This document shows, piece after piece, positions 1-12,462 of a stretch of 64,000 nucleotides of DNA. The notes under the pieces were generated by a model. That model had not been told where the DNA came from and did no database searches. It saw nothing but the letters and a program-made list of their open reading frames with translations. Numbering within the stretch: position 1 is the stretch's first letter; every line of letters begins with the position of its first letter. The position numbers were made by a program, and so were the translations under genes. Source of the stretch: Dactylorhiza incarnata (lineage: Eukaryota > Streptophyta > Magnoliopsida > Asparagales > Orchidaceae); NCBI GenBank assembly GCA_033032865.1, contig JAWHQI010000735.1:62001-126000 (forward strand). The letters run 5' to 3'.

Positions 1-654
1 ATACAGATGGGGAGCAACGATTGGCCCCTCTCCTCCGGCCATATGCGTGGTGGATTGATGAATCCCTCACTTCCTTTCACCCATCTAATTTTGGGGCAAT
101 TTTTCTGTCCGGGCCCCATTCAAAACGGGTCGGCTCAGATTGTGCTCGGCGCAATAAATTTTGCTTAGGTCCGAGATCCGGTTGGTTTAAACCAATGATG
201 TCAAGTCAGGTGCTATGCATCTTTTGTGCATGAGCCAAACCGAAAAAAACGGTTGTAGTGGACCAACAACTCTATTGAGGGGGATGGTGGTTCTCGGACA
301 GGGGAGATTTTTCGGACTGGGCTCTGTTCCTAAATTTGCGCCCGGGACCAATCAAGAGAGTTACATTTTTTGCGCGTGAGCCCGAAAAGAGGGGAAGTCA
401 GCAAGCCCGAGCAGGAGCGATCTCCACAGAGATCATTTTCGATCTCCATTGAGATCATCCCCGGAGACCGGGACGCAGAGGCAAAAAATTTGCCTCGGCC
501 GGAGAGTCTATTTAAATATTTTTCCTTTTTATAGATATTAATAATTATCTATGCAAATCTTAGTGTAGCCTTTGTGGATTTAGAAATTTTGAATCAAGTA
601 AATCTTTTACCTATTTACTTGTAAAAATATTTAAATTAATCAGTCAACTTTTGT
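1..654. other. No gene recognised
   Basis: The first 500 bases are moderately GC-rich and the rest is AT-rich. The short open frames have no recognisable motif. The GC-rich part ends in a purine-rich stretch and could be the untranslated part of a retroelement lying outside the window, but nothing here proves it. Confidence 0.5.
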
Positions 655-893
655 TTAGGGGTCTGCTTATTTCGACGGTGAGAGTTGAAACGATGAGAGT
701 TAGAGTGTTGACAATAGAGCGCTCTTAAATGGAGAGGGCTGACCAAGTTCTAAAAAAAAGTCAAAGTGATGTTTTAGAGCGGTCTCATAAGCGGTGTCTG
801 TGAGAATTGGAGGGTTAGCAAATAAAATTTTTTAGCGGTGTTATTTTCCCCCAATGAAAATGGAGCAAAAATGTCAAAACAAACAGACCCTAA
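655..893. mobile_element. MITE candidate with GGGTCTG termini
   Basis: About 239 bp bounded by inverted ends of the form TTAGGG(G)TCTG...CAGACCCTAA, followed inside by a T-rich arm matching the pattern TTTGTTTTGAC on the far side. There is no coding capacity. The ends look like those of plant MITEs that begin GGGTCTGTTTG. A clean target-site duplication could not be fixed, so the superfamily (hAT or PIF/Harbinger) stays open. Confidence 0.45.
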
Positions 894-3800
894 GTTTGAA
901 ATATATTAATAAATTTTTATTTTTCTCATATTTGTCCCTAAGCTTTAAGTAACTCTGAAATGTCACTAAACTAACTTTCGTTAAGTTTTTAACGGTTTTA
1001 GATGATGTGGTGATGCTAAAGCGATGATGTGACGCTAATGTAGAGATTGGTATTATTATTTTATTATAAAAATCATTTAATATTTTTAATTTATATCATC
1101 AATAGTATTTCAGTCTTAGTTAGACATAAAATAAATAAAAAAAATATATTGCTTTTATAATAAAGTAATAATACTCAATATCGACTTTAATGTCAAATCA
1201 CCATGTTAGCACCTTCACATCACCTAAAATATTTAAAAATTTAATTGATTTCAAACTCTACTTAAAGTTATAAGACCAATACGAGAAAAATAAATTTCAG
1301 AGAAATATTTCAAATTTAGGTTAAAATCTAGAGACTAATTTATGTACTTTTTCTATTTACTTTTTGGATTATTTTGCTCTTACTTTATTCTCTCTAATTA
1401 ATTATATATGGTAGGAGTACTGTTTGAATTCAAGATGTAGATGGAATGACAAAGCGTAATATATTATCAAAGCATCACATTCATATTCCATTTTGTGAAG
1501 GAAAATGTAAAAATCACAATATCATATAGGCTTTGGTTTGAGGATTGAAATTGGTTTCTCTATGATCTCATGCTTAAAGTTCTCACCGGAGTTAAAGTCA
1601 TTTCTTGCTCGACGTCTATGTGTTCTCCGTTGGAGCCCCCATCAAAAAGCGTCGTCGCCATCCTTCCCAGTGTTACTCGTCGCCATCCTTCCCAGTGTTC
1701 CGCCAACTCTCTACTGTGAAAAGGTAAAAATTTGAAATTCAAGAGAGTATAAATCAACATATACTTGACAATTCAAGAGTTAAAGTCATTTTGATCAACC
1801 CAATCTCAGTCTTGTCTAGCAACAATCGAGCGAAGTCAACAACAACGCTTATTTTTTTTTTGTAATGTCAACTATCAATTACTCAAACCTCAATTGAGAG
1901 TTAGGATAATTACAGCTTGCACCTTTCAATCTTTTTGTTACAAAAACCTCCCCTGCAAAAGTACCCCACTGAGTTCTCACCCAGAGGTAGTTTTGTGCAT
2001 GCGTGTTAATAAATGTAAGCTTATAGGCGAAGATTTTGTAATTTCAGAAGTTAGAGGGTCACTAATTTTACGAACTCACAGGGGAGGTTCCGGTAATCGG
2101 CCCACCACAAAATAATAATAATAATAGTAATAGAGCTGCAATGAACCAATTACAATGCAAAATTATGCATGGATATATAATTAAATATCACATGATATTG
2201 AGTCAAACATAATTTATATTGGACATGCTTATGAAATCTGATCTGTTTAGAATAAATGTTTCTTTATCAATTATAAAGCCCATATTTTTCACATCGAAGA
2301 AGCCATCCACAACTACAAACAAGTTAACATGACTATCAAAACTTACCACACTAAGCTTAAAATCATATACTCTATCCTATTTAAATTAACTTTATAACAT
2401 AATAAATCTCTAGTGTGCATGCCTCATGAACTATTTTCAAACCCACATTAATTGCATGTTTAGTTTTTATAAAACTTTGGCACTAAAGCATAATAATGGT
2501 GCCATTTACGTTGTCCTTGCTTGTAAGATCTTGAAGGACCTCGATCTTTACAACAAGTCAGCTGATTTGGCGGTCTGAATTACAATGCAGTTGTTCGATC
2601 GAGCAATGAAATTGAGTTTGCGGAAATGAAATCGGAGAATTAATTAATTGAGGTTTTATCAGAGATCTTTTGGGGTCGATTTGTCCTCAATCACTTGACA
2701 AAATTCAACTACAAAATGGCATTGAATTATTCTATGAAAAACCCCACAAGGCAGGTCTTGTAATCAAACAATTGCAAAGAGTTTTGGTTTGGGCTTCAAA
2801 ATCAATCAAGTCGACCTGCTCGGGCAATTGCCGGAGATTTGATAGTTGGATCAACAAATCATCACCGCCGTTGATCTTGAGAGGGCGATAAGGAGTTTTC
2901 TCGAAATTTGAGGACATAACAATTTTGATGTTTTTTTTCTTCCGGCGATGGCAATACGAAAGAAATTGCATGAGATCTGATGATTGGATCGATGAACTTT
3001 ATAATCAGCTGTCTCGAAACGACAAGAAATTTTTTCCTAAAATTTGGCAATGATTATGAGACTTCTATTTTTACACCGATGATTATTGCTTTGTCGTCCG
3101 ATGACGATTTTTATCGATGAACCATCATCGTCATGGGTCTAAGAATGGAAAAAATAAGCTTCCCCATAAAGTTGAAGATGATTAAACAATTTTCATAGTT
3201 TCCAAATAAGATGCAATTATGCGCCCAAGATCGAGTGATCAGATCCATAAACCTTCAACATCGGGTGTCTCATGCTGAAAGACAGATTTTTTTTTCTAAG
3301 TTGCCTATGAATGAAGGTGCAAAGCGTTTCAGTGGCCTTCTCATCGCTTCACGCCTTCATTCAAAACATCTGAGAATAGCTTTTGCAAGTCCACTATCCC
3401 TCGACTTCGCAAAGTGAGACACTTTGTCTATCCTGGAAGCATTTGCTCACATGCGAATTTATGTTGGTTCTCACGCCTTATTCGTCGAAGCTAGAAAAAA
3501 GAACCGAACCATAATAAGAATAAAAACACTGACAAGAAGACCATTGTGACAGGGGGCAAGAGCTATGAACTTTTGGTGCATGGATCTCTCGATCGACCCT
3601 ATCGTCGGTCGTCCTGGGCCAGGCATGAAGAATTGTACCGCGGGATTTTCACTTATTCACAGATGTTTTTTAAGCGTACCTCAAATTTTAATTACGAAGT
3701 CCCAATTCTATAAACTTTTCATTCCACAAGGTGTTTTATATATCACATATATAATATATTACATGTAGGATCCATTTACTGCGCCGGTTTTGCTCCAGTG

Positions 3801-4319
3801 AGTTTGGACAAAAATGTCACCGTCATAGAATGGATGCCTCACATGACAACAGCTATGACCGCCACCAAGTAAAGAAAACTAGCTTTGAACATAAAAGTGG
3901 ATGAAGTTCCTTAGATAAGGTCGGACGTTAACACGAACGATGGCTAATAACCACCACATTCAAGACCGCCACCACTGCGCCAAATAGGGCCGCTAATAAT
4001 TATTTCTTTTATTACTATGAATAGTAGTGGTTGATAATGATTTGATCACCAACATCCTATCAAATCATTACCTTACACGTGTCCCTTGCCTCAATTTGAC
4101 AAATACGCTAACCCTTTGACCAGCTATCAGCTCCAGTACAACCCGATATCCACTACACAAACCCAAACTTGGGTGGATATATTCTCACTTCTCCACGCGA
4201 ATACCCCATAACTTCTCGTTGACTTCCACATGTTCTCACACGATTGCTCTATAGCTTGCCTCTCATAGTGTCTAACCCGTAATTCGTCAAGATCAAAATT
4301 GCCTGAGGACAACACAGAA
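894..4319. other. AT-rich stretch without a recognised gene
   Basis: Both strands were read. Open frames are short, lack family motifs and have no matching splice sites around them. Simple AT-rich sequence dominates 900-1500 and 2100-2500. The part from about 3770 onward may belong to the same unrecognised repeat as the minisatellites that follow. Confidence 0.5.
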
Positions 4320-4464
4320 GACTTCACTCATCTGGAGCGAGTACAGGAGACCTCGCCCACCTGGGGCGATTACAGCAGACCTCGCGCACCTGCAGCGAGT
4401 ACATAAGACCTCCCCCACCCGGGGCGAGTACAGAAGACCTCGCCCACCTGGGGCGAGTACATAT
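4320..4464. repeat. 29-bp minisatellite, five copies
   Basis: Five tandem units of 29 bp start at 4320, 4349, 4378, 4407 and 4436. The consensus begins GACCTCGCCCACCTGGGGCG and ends AGTACAGAA. Units differ at a few positions. Each unit contains a small inverted motif (CTCGCC...GGCGAG). It sits about 200 bp upstream of a TATA-like motif, as internal repeats of some plant LTRs do. Confidence 0.85.
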
Positions 4465-4506
4465 TTTCACCTCGCCCGAGGGCGACTGTTTGAAGACCAC
4501 CCCGTC

Positions 4507-4638
4507 AAAAGCCAGGAGCGGCTATTTGCATTCCATTTCAAAAGGCGGAAGCAACTATCTGCAGTCCATTTCAGAAGGCGAGAGCAGCTATCTGCAGTAT
4601 ATTTCAGAAGATTGGAGCAGCTATTCGCAGACCATCCC
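4507..4638. repeat. 33-bp minisatellite, four copies
   Basis: Four diverged tandem units of 33 bp start at 4507, 4540, 4573 and 4606. They share the core GCAGCTATCTGCAG and end in CATTTC. The array lies directly after the 29-bp array and directly before a TATA-like box, so both arrays may be part of one promoter-bearing repeat, possibly a solo LTR. Confidence 0.8.
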
Positions 4639-4657
4639 ACCTTTTTTTGGATTTGCC

Positions 4658-4665
4658 TATAAATA
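4658..4665 (+). promoter_or_regulatory. TATA-like box downstream of the minisatellites
   Basis: The octamer TATAAATA is followed by a pyrimidine-rich stretch, as in many plant LTR promoters. No terminal repeats or target-site duplication were found that would prove an LTR. This is inference from position only. Confidence 0.3.
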
Positions 4666-6322
4666 AGACCCCAAGAGACAAGTAGAAGACATCTTCTCTT
4701 CCCTCCTATAGTCCTATGGTGGGCGAGTTCAGTATCCGCCTCGCTTGTGTCGAGCTCAGCGATGACTTTAGGAGGGGAAGTTTTTATAGACTTTTAGGTG
4801 TGTGGCATCACCTCCTCGTTGCAGTACGCGGGTCTTATTTTTAGGCAGTCTGAAGCTATTCTTTGTGCTCGCTAGGTTCTTCTCGTCGAGTTTCACGTGA
4901 GTCGACTACTAAACAAGTAACCTTGAGTCACCCTCTTGGTTTGAACGTAGTTGAACCAGTTTCCGGGTTTCAACACACAGTTTCGTAATTCCTCGTTCCG
5001 CTCATTCGCCTTCTTCACTGAGTTATCTCGCGACTTCTCCATTGCCTTATGACCAATCTTATCTTTTCACTGCAATGCTTATTTTTTCATCATTATCCAA
5101 ATAATACGTGTACGATCATCCTCCAATCTATATGCCCCGGGAGATATCCTTCAACACTCGCCTCAAGTCAAAATTGTCGAACATTCTTCAATATCATTCA
5201 ACAACACAAAATATCGATGATGAGCTAGTTCATTGCTTTCGTCGCGACATCTTTGTCGCTGCTCGACTGCTTGACTATCTATATAAGACCCGAGCCACTA
5301 AGAACAATAGAGGGAGGCCTATACGATGCGCGTCCAAGATCATAACACACAAATTGGGAGATTTTGGTATCTTCCAGAGGGGGGTTCTTAAGAAAAATCA
5401 CTTGGGTGTGTGGTAGGACCTTCGAGAATCTCCACCCCTCCGTCGTTCTAAGTTGATAGAAAATGTTCCTCCGGTTTACTGATGATTCAAGGTCCAACAC
5501 TAGAGTTCATGTCAGATTGTCCCCTGTGCCATGGTAATATTTGTATCACAATATGACAATGAAATTAGTCTAATATACTGTTGCGATATTTTGTGACATT
5601 TTCAGCCAACACAGTCTTCCAATATGAAATGAATTTATTAGGTTTTTCTTAATTTTATATTATATTATTCATTTCTCTTATATTGTATATTTATTTAATT
5701 GCTAAAAGTGATATAATAGCGAGATGTTTGTGATGAATTTAACGCCCTCGCGCTCAAATATAAATAAATAGAGTAGTAAATTATTAATTAATTTTATCAT
5801 TCTAAAATGAATACTATTTAACATGAAGTAAATAATATCCAAAACTAATTAAATATTTTTTTTTTGAATTGTTATATATGCACTAAAATATTACCGATGA
5901 TGACCCTATCATCGTAATTATCAAATTAAATTAATTTTTAATACTATATTAAAAGCAAAGATATTATTATGATGTTGGTTTTTAAAGTTTTAATATTCTC
6001 TCCTATTTAAAAAAAAAAAATTCCAGCAATCTAACATAAAACTCCAAGCTAAAATCGTAATTTTATCACGATGGACTTCTTTAGCGGCCGTGATCTGGCG
6101 CAGAACCAACGGCTGTCCATAACTGGACAATTGACGGTGGTTGTCTCGTAAATAATGCTTAAATCGAGGTCAGTAAACCCCTAGGCGGGGATTAAACAAA
6201 GGAAACGCCTTTTAGTGTTCGGTTGGAGACTTGAGTTGCTCAATTCTTCTTCAGTCGATCTTCTCAGAAACAGAGAGGGAGAGGGAGAGAGAGACGGCGG
6301 CCGACGGCAGCAGACAGCATCA
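4666..6322. other. No coding gene; upstream region of the MYB gene
   Basis: A 102-codon open frame at 5108-5416 has no recognisable family motif and no homologous-looking neighbours, so it is not called. 5560-6060 is strongly AT-rich. The last 200 bases should hold the promoter and 5' leader of the MYB gene, including the purine-rich GAGAGGGAGAGGGAGAGAGA tract near 6271-6292. Confidence 0.5.
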
Positions 6323-9300
6323 ATGGCTCGGCGGTGCTCGCATTGCAGCAATAATGGTCACAATTCGAGGACTTGCCCCGTCCGCGGTGCCTGCGGAGGG
6401 GGAGTGAAGCTTTTTGGGGTGCGGTTATCGGAGGGAGTGGGGGCGATGAAGAAGAGCGCGAGTATGGGGAGCCTCTCGTCGGCGGTGGCTCACAATTTTC
6501 CGAGCCACCCCTGCTCGCCGTCCTCCGATCCAGCGCGGGAACACGCGGCCACGGCGTCCGGGTACGCGTCCGACGATCCTGGGCACGCGTCTTGTTCGTC
6601 GAATTGCCGCAACGATCGCAAGAAAGGTCATTTTTTCTAAAACAAATTCTTCCTATTATAGCTTTTTTTGGAGGCGTTTCTACTGCTTTTTTGTTTAGGA
6701 GTTGTGCTACATGATTTTTGGTTTAATGGATGAGAAATTGGGTTTATTCCTTTCTGAGAAGGCGCTAGCTGTTATTTGCTGTTTTAAAACAAACAAAAGT
6801 TGCAATTTTATTGGCTATTGCATTAATAACTGGCATGTTTTTGTTTGGGGGGGGGGTGAAAAGAAGGGATAATCTTTTGTAAATGATTTACATTATTAAC
6901 CAAATTTGTCTGTGCGGATGTTGAGGTTACTCTGCCCATGTCCATCGTCCTCCTCTCTTGGTTGACTATAGATTTTGATCGACAAAATTCTCCTCTAAAA
7001 GTCTGCAGCGCCTAAACTCATCCTGGTCGACCAAAAACTCATTCTGTTCATTAATCACGAAGAATTCTGATTCAATCACGTCTGTTCAGTTTTGTTTTGG
7101 TTTTAGGGTAAGAAAAAGTAGTAGCTTTATGTTGTTTTGTTTCCGTGAGATACTTTCCTTGTGAAGGTAAGTGTTTATGCGTCTGAGAAAACAATATTAT
7201 CTCAACCTATTCATAATAAATAAAAATATTATCTTGGGCTTGTTTCCCATGTCAAACCGTCCAAGGAGGCCGACAAAAAATAGCTTTGCCCATTTGATTT
7301 CTAATACCGTGCCCACTGGCCAATTTTTAAACCGGCTGAGAGAGAAAGTGATGAATGGTGGTGTGAACATGGATTTCTGATTAGTCAACTGCAACTTTAT
7401 TTACCAAGTATTATATGGCTCCCACTCTTAGTTTAAGGGCTTTACTCTTTTACTCAGTCTAAGCAAAGGGTCTACTTTGCATGTTTGCTTGAGTTTCTAA
7501 TATAATAAACTGATTGCGCAGCTTGTAATGGTGTCTTATAGCCTAGCTTTAATTTTACTTTATTTTATTGTTTTCTCTTGTGCTCTTCTTTATTGTTTTC
7601 TCTTGTGCTCTTCTTGAAATAATAAAATACATAATAAATAGTATGGATTTATGGTTACCTACTTTATCTAGTCTCTTCATCATCATCTTCCTCTGTGGGC
7701 TGCTTTTTCTACAAGAAAGAAATATGAATAATGCACCTAGAAAGTGGAGGAATAACAAGGAATACATGACATACCAACAAACATGTACTAGGAAGAAATA
7801 TGAATTATGCTAACTTCCACGGGAAGTTTTGGTAATTATTCGTGTGTGTGTGTGTATATATATACATGTATGTATAGGTCTATTTTTGGGATATTTGAAT
7901 TTTATAAGTGGTGGAGGTCCCGGAGGAGATAGTTATATGCCTCAAAATGGCCTTCCATGGCTATGCCAGCATAAACTATAACTCAACACATCAAGGGGCG
8001 ACATCTGGCATTAACAACCTACTAATCACATTGATGGGTCGATCCTCTGGGGTAACTCGATGGAGGGTAATCAGTATTCACTAACCACTGAAATTTTCAT
8101 GGGTAGGCGGCCTCTATTCAATGATCATTAATCGACATCTGGAGTTACTTGGAGCACACCATAACAGCCGATCCAATACTCGCAGATAAAGCTTCTAGGC
8201 AACCAAGTCAGTGAGCAAACACAAGGAAATTGGCAGACATAATGATGGATTCTCCATCAAGGACGAGCATTCCTCCATCTTCTCTAATCAAGGTGCATTA
8301 AAGGCAACAAATTAGCCTTTCCATTAACCTTATGGAGTGATTCACAAAGTGTATAGAACCTTGTATAGATACTGTAGATTTGAATGATGCAGGATTCTGA
8401 TCCTTATTTTTTTGGTCATTAATCCTCTGCCCCTATTAGAAGGGGAGCCTTGGCGCACCGGTTGAGGTGTTGTCGTGTGACCTTCTGGTCATGGTTTCGA
8501 GTCCTGGAAGCAGCCTCTTACAAAATGCAGGGTAAGGTTTGCCTACATTTCACCCTTGAGGTGGGACCCTACCCCGGACCCTCGCTGCGTGAGGATGCTT
8601 TGTGCACCGGGCTGCCCTTTTTTTTAATCCTCTGCCCCTATTATAAATTTTTTTTGGAGAGGGAGTTTTTTGCACTTCTAGGTTAGAAGAGGGACCTCGA
8701 CAAATAAACACTGCTCTCATCTCTTTCTTTGCTATTGTCCTTTTTATGTCACTCTACAATTATTGCTTGTTAGGACCCGTGTCCCATGCTGGTAGCAAGC
8801 GATTGATCAAGGAATGTATGTCACGTTATTGGGTTCTTTGTAGTCAAGTGATAATGTTCGTATTCAGGTATATTTGGGGTTTTAAATTGGATGGTAAGTA
8901 TTCAGTAACTTTTGAATGTCAGGTAGGATAGCTTCGATTAGTGGGATGATTGTGGTTAAGGTTAGCTGGGCTGGTGAAGTGCTCACAAACTATTGGAATA
9001 TATGCTTTTCAGAAGTTTTTACTTGAGAAGGTTTGTGGTGGGTCTAAATCATCAAGCTTTCTCAGATTTCTTTAATAACATTTAATGGTTAAACATTTAT
9101 CATTATGTATGATCTTGCACAATTTTATAGTATTTTAAGTAAATTAAAAGTGATAGCATTCTTAAGCGAGGAATGACCGCAATTATATCTTAATCTTTGC
9201 TGTCATCGAAGGAGAGGGGTTTGTGATTTTGAACTATTTTAAGGATGCTCATGGTAACTTTCTCAATCTGGGAGTTTGTGCTCAATCCTTCCTACCTGTG

Positions 9301-10189
9301 ATTCTCAAGTTGTAATGATATTATGATCTACAAAGAATTTATAATCTAGTCATTGGTGAGTTATTTTCTTATCATATTACAGGCACCCCATGGACCGAAG
9401 AAGAGCATCACAAGTTCCTTTTAGGCCTGCAGAAGTTGGGGAAGGGAGACTGGCGTGGAATAGCTCGAAATTTTGTTATCTCCAGGACACCAACCCAGGT
9501 TGCCAGCCATGCCCAAAAGTATTTCATTCGACAGACTAACGCATCGAGGAGAAAGCGACGCTCCAGCTTGTTCGACATGGCACCCAAAACGGTTTGTTTT
9601 TCTTTTGTTTATAACCAGCGATTCTCATTACTCGGCCTTAAATTAATCTATGAAATATTCCTATATTTGACAGCCAATTGATCATGTTCCCGCTCTAGAT
9701 GGTCAACTCTTACTACATTCCAGACTAAACGAGTCCAAGAATGCGAACAAACTGCACCTGTGTTTGCACCTTAATGAAGCCTCATCCAGCAAGCCACCTC
9801 CTCTTCCAGAATCAAATGAAGAAATTCAAGTAACCAACCTAACTTTACCATTGGTTCCCACATTCTATCCCACACTGGTGCCAGTGCCCATTCCATTTTG
9901 GCCTACAAATCTGCTTAACCCCATGAGAGAAGAAGAGATGACAGAGAACCATGAGATCGTCAAACCAACCCCTATTCTTCACAAAGACATTATCAACGCC
10001 GATGAGCTTGTGAGCATGTCTATGTTGAGCATTGGCGAAGGAGTAGTTTTCAGTCGGATGGAACCATCGGCCCTCTCCATCAAATTGCTCGAGCCGTCTG
10101 CCTCCAGGCACTCGGCCTTTCATATGAACACACCAATTTCGAGTCCTGAGTTGAATCAGAATGGCGGCAATGTAATTCATGCGGTATGA
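6323..10189 (+). CDS. MYBS3: Single-repeat MYB transcription factor, KUA1/MYBS3 type
   Basis: Three exons (6323-6626, 9383-9591, 9674-10189) join in phase to give 342 residues. Residues 5-18 form a zinc knuckle ([16 protein letters not shown]2CX4HX4C). Residues 29-33 are KLFGV, a short motif associated with repression in plant transcription factors. Residues 103-155 hold one MYB repeat with regularly spaced tryptophans and the SHAQKYF signature (143-149) that defines this plant family, followed by a basic stretch. These proteins act in the nucleus on TATCCA/GATAA-like sites; rice and Arabidopsis relatives are repressors in sugar, cold and leaf-growth responses. The ATG at 6323 is used because the zinc knuckle follows immediately. 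The C-terminal region keeps RHSAFH, seen in relatives. Donor sites are GT and acceptors AG. Family assignment is firm; exact orthology is inferred. Confidence 0.92.
7565..7614. repeat. 25-bp tandem duplication in MYB intron 1
   Basis: Two identical adjacent 25-bp units (7565-7589, 7590-7614) beginning TTATTGTTTTCTCTTGTGCT. No function is visible. Confidence 0.85.
8439..8623 (+). mobile_element. Au SINE in MYB intron 1
   Basis: A tRNA-derived short interspersed element matching the Au SINE pattern. It begins GGAGCCTTGGCGCA, has a B-box-like GGTTTCGAGTCC near 8493, the internal ATGCAGGGTAAGG block, and ends GTGCACCGGGCTGCCC plus a T tail. It is flanked by a perfect 20-bp target-site duplication (8419-8438 and 8624-8643), so the copy is complete and not old. 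It is in the sense orientation of the MYB gene, within a 2.76-kb first intron. Confidence 0.92.
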
Positions 10190-11119
10190 GATTAAGAGAA
10201 TTTGGATGCACTTTTTATGCATATTCTTTCATGTTGCTTATGCTCTATTAATCTTGTGGATAGTCTTGCTCTTGCTGTTGTTGTGACATTATTTCTTACC
10301 AAATAAGTAGAGCATCCTTTGCTCTATTTGTTGATCATGTAAGCTTCATTTCTAATGAACTTCTATAATCATATGCTTTTCATATTCTTTTTTTTGACAA
10401 TTTTTATATGTATCATGAATTTTTATTTTATTTTCTATATTCTTCTTTTGACAACTTTATACATATCATCATCATCATTTCTAACATATTTACGGGTTTC
10501 TTATAAGTTAGTTCATGCGTGTCTTAGATAACTTGAAGCCTGTGTGGCATTTGGGTACATGGTATTATATCTACTGAGTTGTATTTTTATGCAAAATTGA
10601 ATTGTTGATTGCTGTTAAGTTTAACTACAATCTTATAAAGTTTTTGAGAACTTTCTTGCTAAATTGATTTATACTATTAATTTTTTTGAAAAGTATTGAT
10701 ATTGATTTGATAATCACTAAAAAAAAGGAGTTACACCCCATTATATATGGGTATGGAGGACCAAGGGAAAGAGCGAAATAATAAAACAAAATACAAAATA
10801 TCAACCCCCCCTTACGCCTACTCCATCCTCAACTTCCACCTCGAATTTTCATCACCTCCTCGGCTCTCTAAGACAACTATGGGGCTCACTATTGTCTGGC
10901 ACAGCCGCAGATCTCTGGCACAGCCGCAATTCATCGCCTCCCCAGTTTCCTGAAGTTTCATTATCCCTTCTCCTCCGACTTTCGTTCCTTATTGCAGCCG
11001 ACCCCCACTCCCAGCCTTCAAGGAGTTAACCCTAGGCTAGTTTCACAAGAACAATCCAGTAAATCGGTGCCCTAATCTCCTACACATCCTCCAATTTGGC
11101 CCTCACCACACATGCCTTA
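10190..11119. other. 3' flank of the MYB gene, no other gene seen
   Basis: 10190-10740 is AT-rich and should contain the 3' untranslated region and polyadenylation region of the MYB gene. 10740-11119 is more GC-balanced with C-rich patches. No protein family motif was found in any frame. Confidence 0.5.
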
Positions 11120-11249
11120 GGCTCCGTTTGGGGAGACTTATTTTCACCGGTCAAGCGGTTACGACCGCATGAATCGGGCCTTAATTAAGATCCGATTCAT
11201 ACGGTTGTAACTGCTTGACCGGTGAAAATAAGTCCTCCCAAATGAAGCC
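11120..11249. mobile_element. Snap-back Tourist-like MITE
   Basis: A 130-bp near-palindrome: the first 59 bases (starting GGCTCCGTTTGGGGAG) match the reverse complement of the last 59 with a few mismatches and a short centre. It is flanked by TTA on both sides (11117-11119 and 11250-11252), the 3-bp target typical of PIF/Harbinger elements. There is no coding capacity. Confidence 0.85.
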
Positions 11250-11252
11250 TTA

Positions 11253-12462
11253 GTGTCTTTCTCCCTCCATTGATTCCTCATCCATTATCTGATTTCCCAC
11301 TCCCAGCAGATTTCGCTTCGTTGAGAGATGGGCATACTCGGGTTATGTCATGGCAAAGGCTAACACGGTCGTCTTTTATTTGTGCACCTATTGTGGCTTC
11401 TACATTTTTGGGGATCAGAATATATCTACTCTTCCATGAGCAATGCCATGTATTAGTTGGATGGCGTAAATTTCGGTGCTAGTTGCTCGGATGGTAGTCA
11501 AAGCATTAGTTCGAATATCAGTTGTCGGGAGGAGTATTTAGATGGAATATTAAATCTGTGAGAGCCAACTAGTAGCATCTTGTGGTTTCATATCTTGTTG
11601 ATATTTTGATGTAGTTAATTTTGCATCTATGCATGATTGCTTCAAACCTGAGTTATGTTTGGCAAAACATCAAGGGTTTGTTTGGGGCCATGTTGTCGTC
11701 TGTGGATTTCGCTCTTTCCATGCTCTGCAGAATGCTGAACCCCGGAACCCCAAACAGTGGGCGCCTTGCATTGACTTTCTGTTGAGGAGCGCAACAGGCT
11801 CTAAGGGTCCTAAAGCCTTACGACGAGCTGAGAAAAATATGACATTCAAATTGCAACTTACACTTTATAAGAGGACAGAGCTGTCAAAACAATAAATATA
11901 ACGCAAAAATAAAAACTCATCATATAAAAGGCAAAAAAAGTCGAAGAAAACTTCACGCCAAATGCTGAAGCATGGGTAACAAATATAACGCCAAAAGACG
12001 GTTACTTATCTCTTACTTTTTCTAGGGGATCGAATCCTCTCTCTCTCTCTCTCTCTGCACATCTTCTGTATTACCTTATAATGCTCGACATCATTTAAGC
12101 TTGCATTCATGTCATGATGAGTTTTTGTTCATATGCAGCCATTCATATACAAATGGATATCAATCGCTTCAGAAAACAACATTGAGAATAATTATTCCCT
12201 CAATCATGGCTCGCCAACAGAATATTATATCACATGTATAAATATATATATTGTCAATGTGGTAAAAAAAGATACTTGAACATGATTATGATACAAAAAA
12301 ATTACATCTTGAAAGAACCGGGCCAACTTCATACTGCAAAGAAATGTAACGAAGACTCAGTGGGGAAATTTCTTTTTTCAATCATAGAACTAACAAAATT
12401 TCAAATCATATAAAATTGTGGAAAAATAGTAGAATGAAACCCTAAAATATACGTCTCCTCCG
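11253..12462. other. Intergenic, no gene recognised
   Basis: An 88-codon frame at 11629-11895 lacks any known motif; its middle has inverted CCCCAAAC/GTTTGGGG words and may be a small repeat. A CT microsatellite lies near 12036-12056. The part adjoining 12462 should contain the 3' untranslated region of the minus-strand kinesin gene. Confidence 0.45.

Noticed and set aside
4320..4638. CRISPR-like array of short repeats
   Set aside because: Units are contiguous with no unique spacers and the DNA is from a plant; they are minisatellites.
5108..5416. 102-codon plus-strand frame
   Set aside because: No recognised motif, no splice context and no neighbouring exon; chance or repeat sequence cannot be excluded.
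11629..11895. 88-codon plus-strand frame downstream of the MYB gene
   Set aside because: No family motif; GTTTGGGG/CCCCAAAC words suggest a small repeat.
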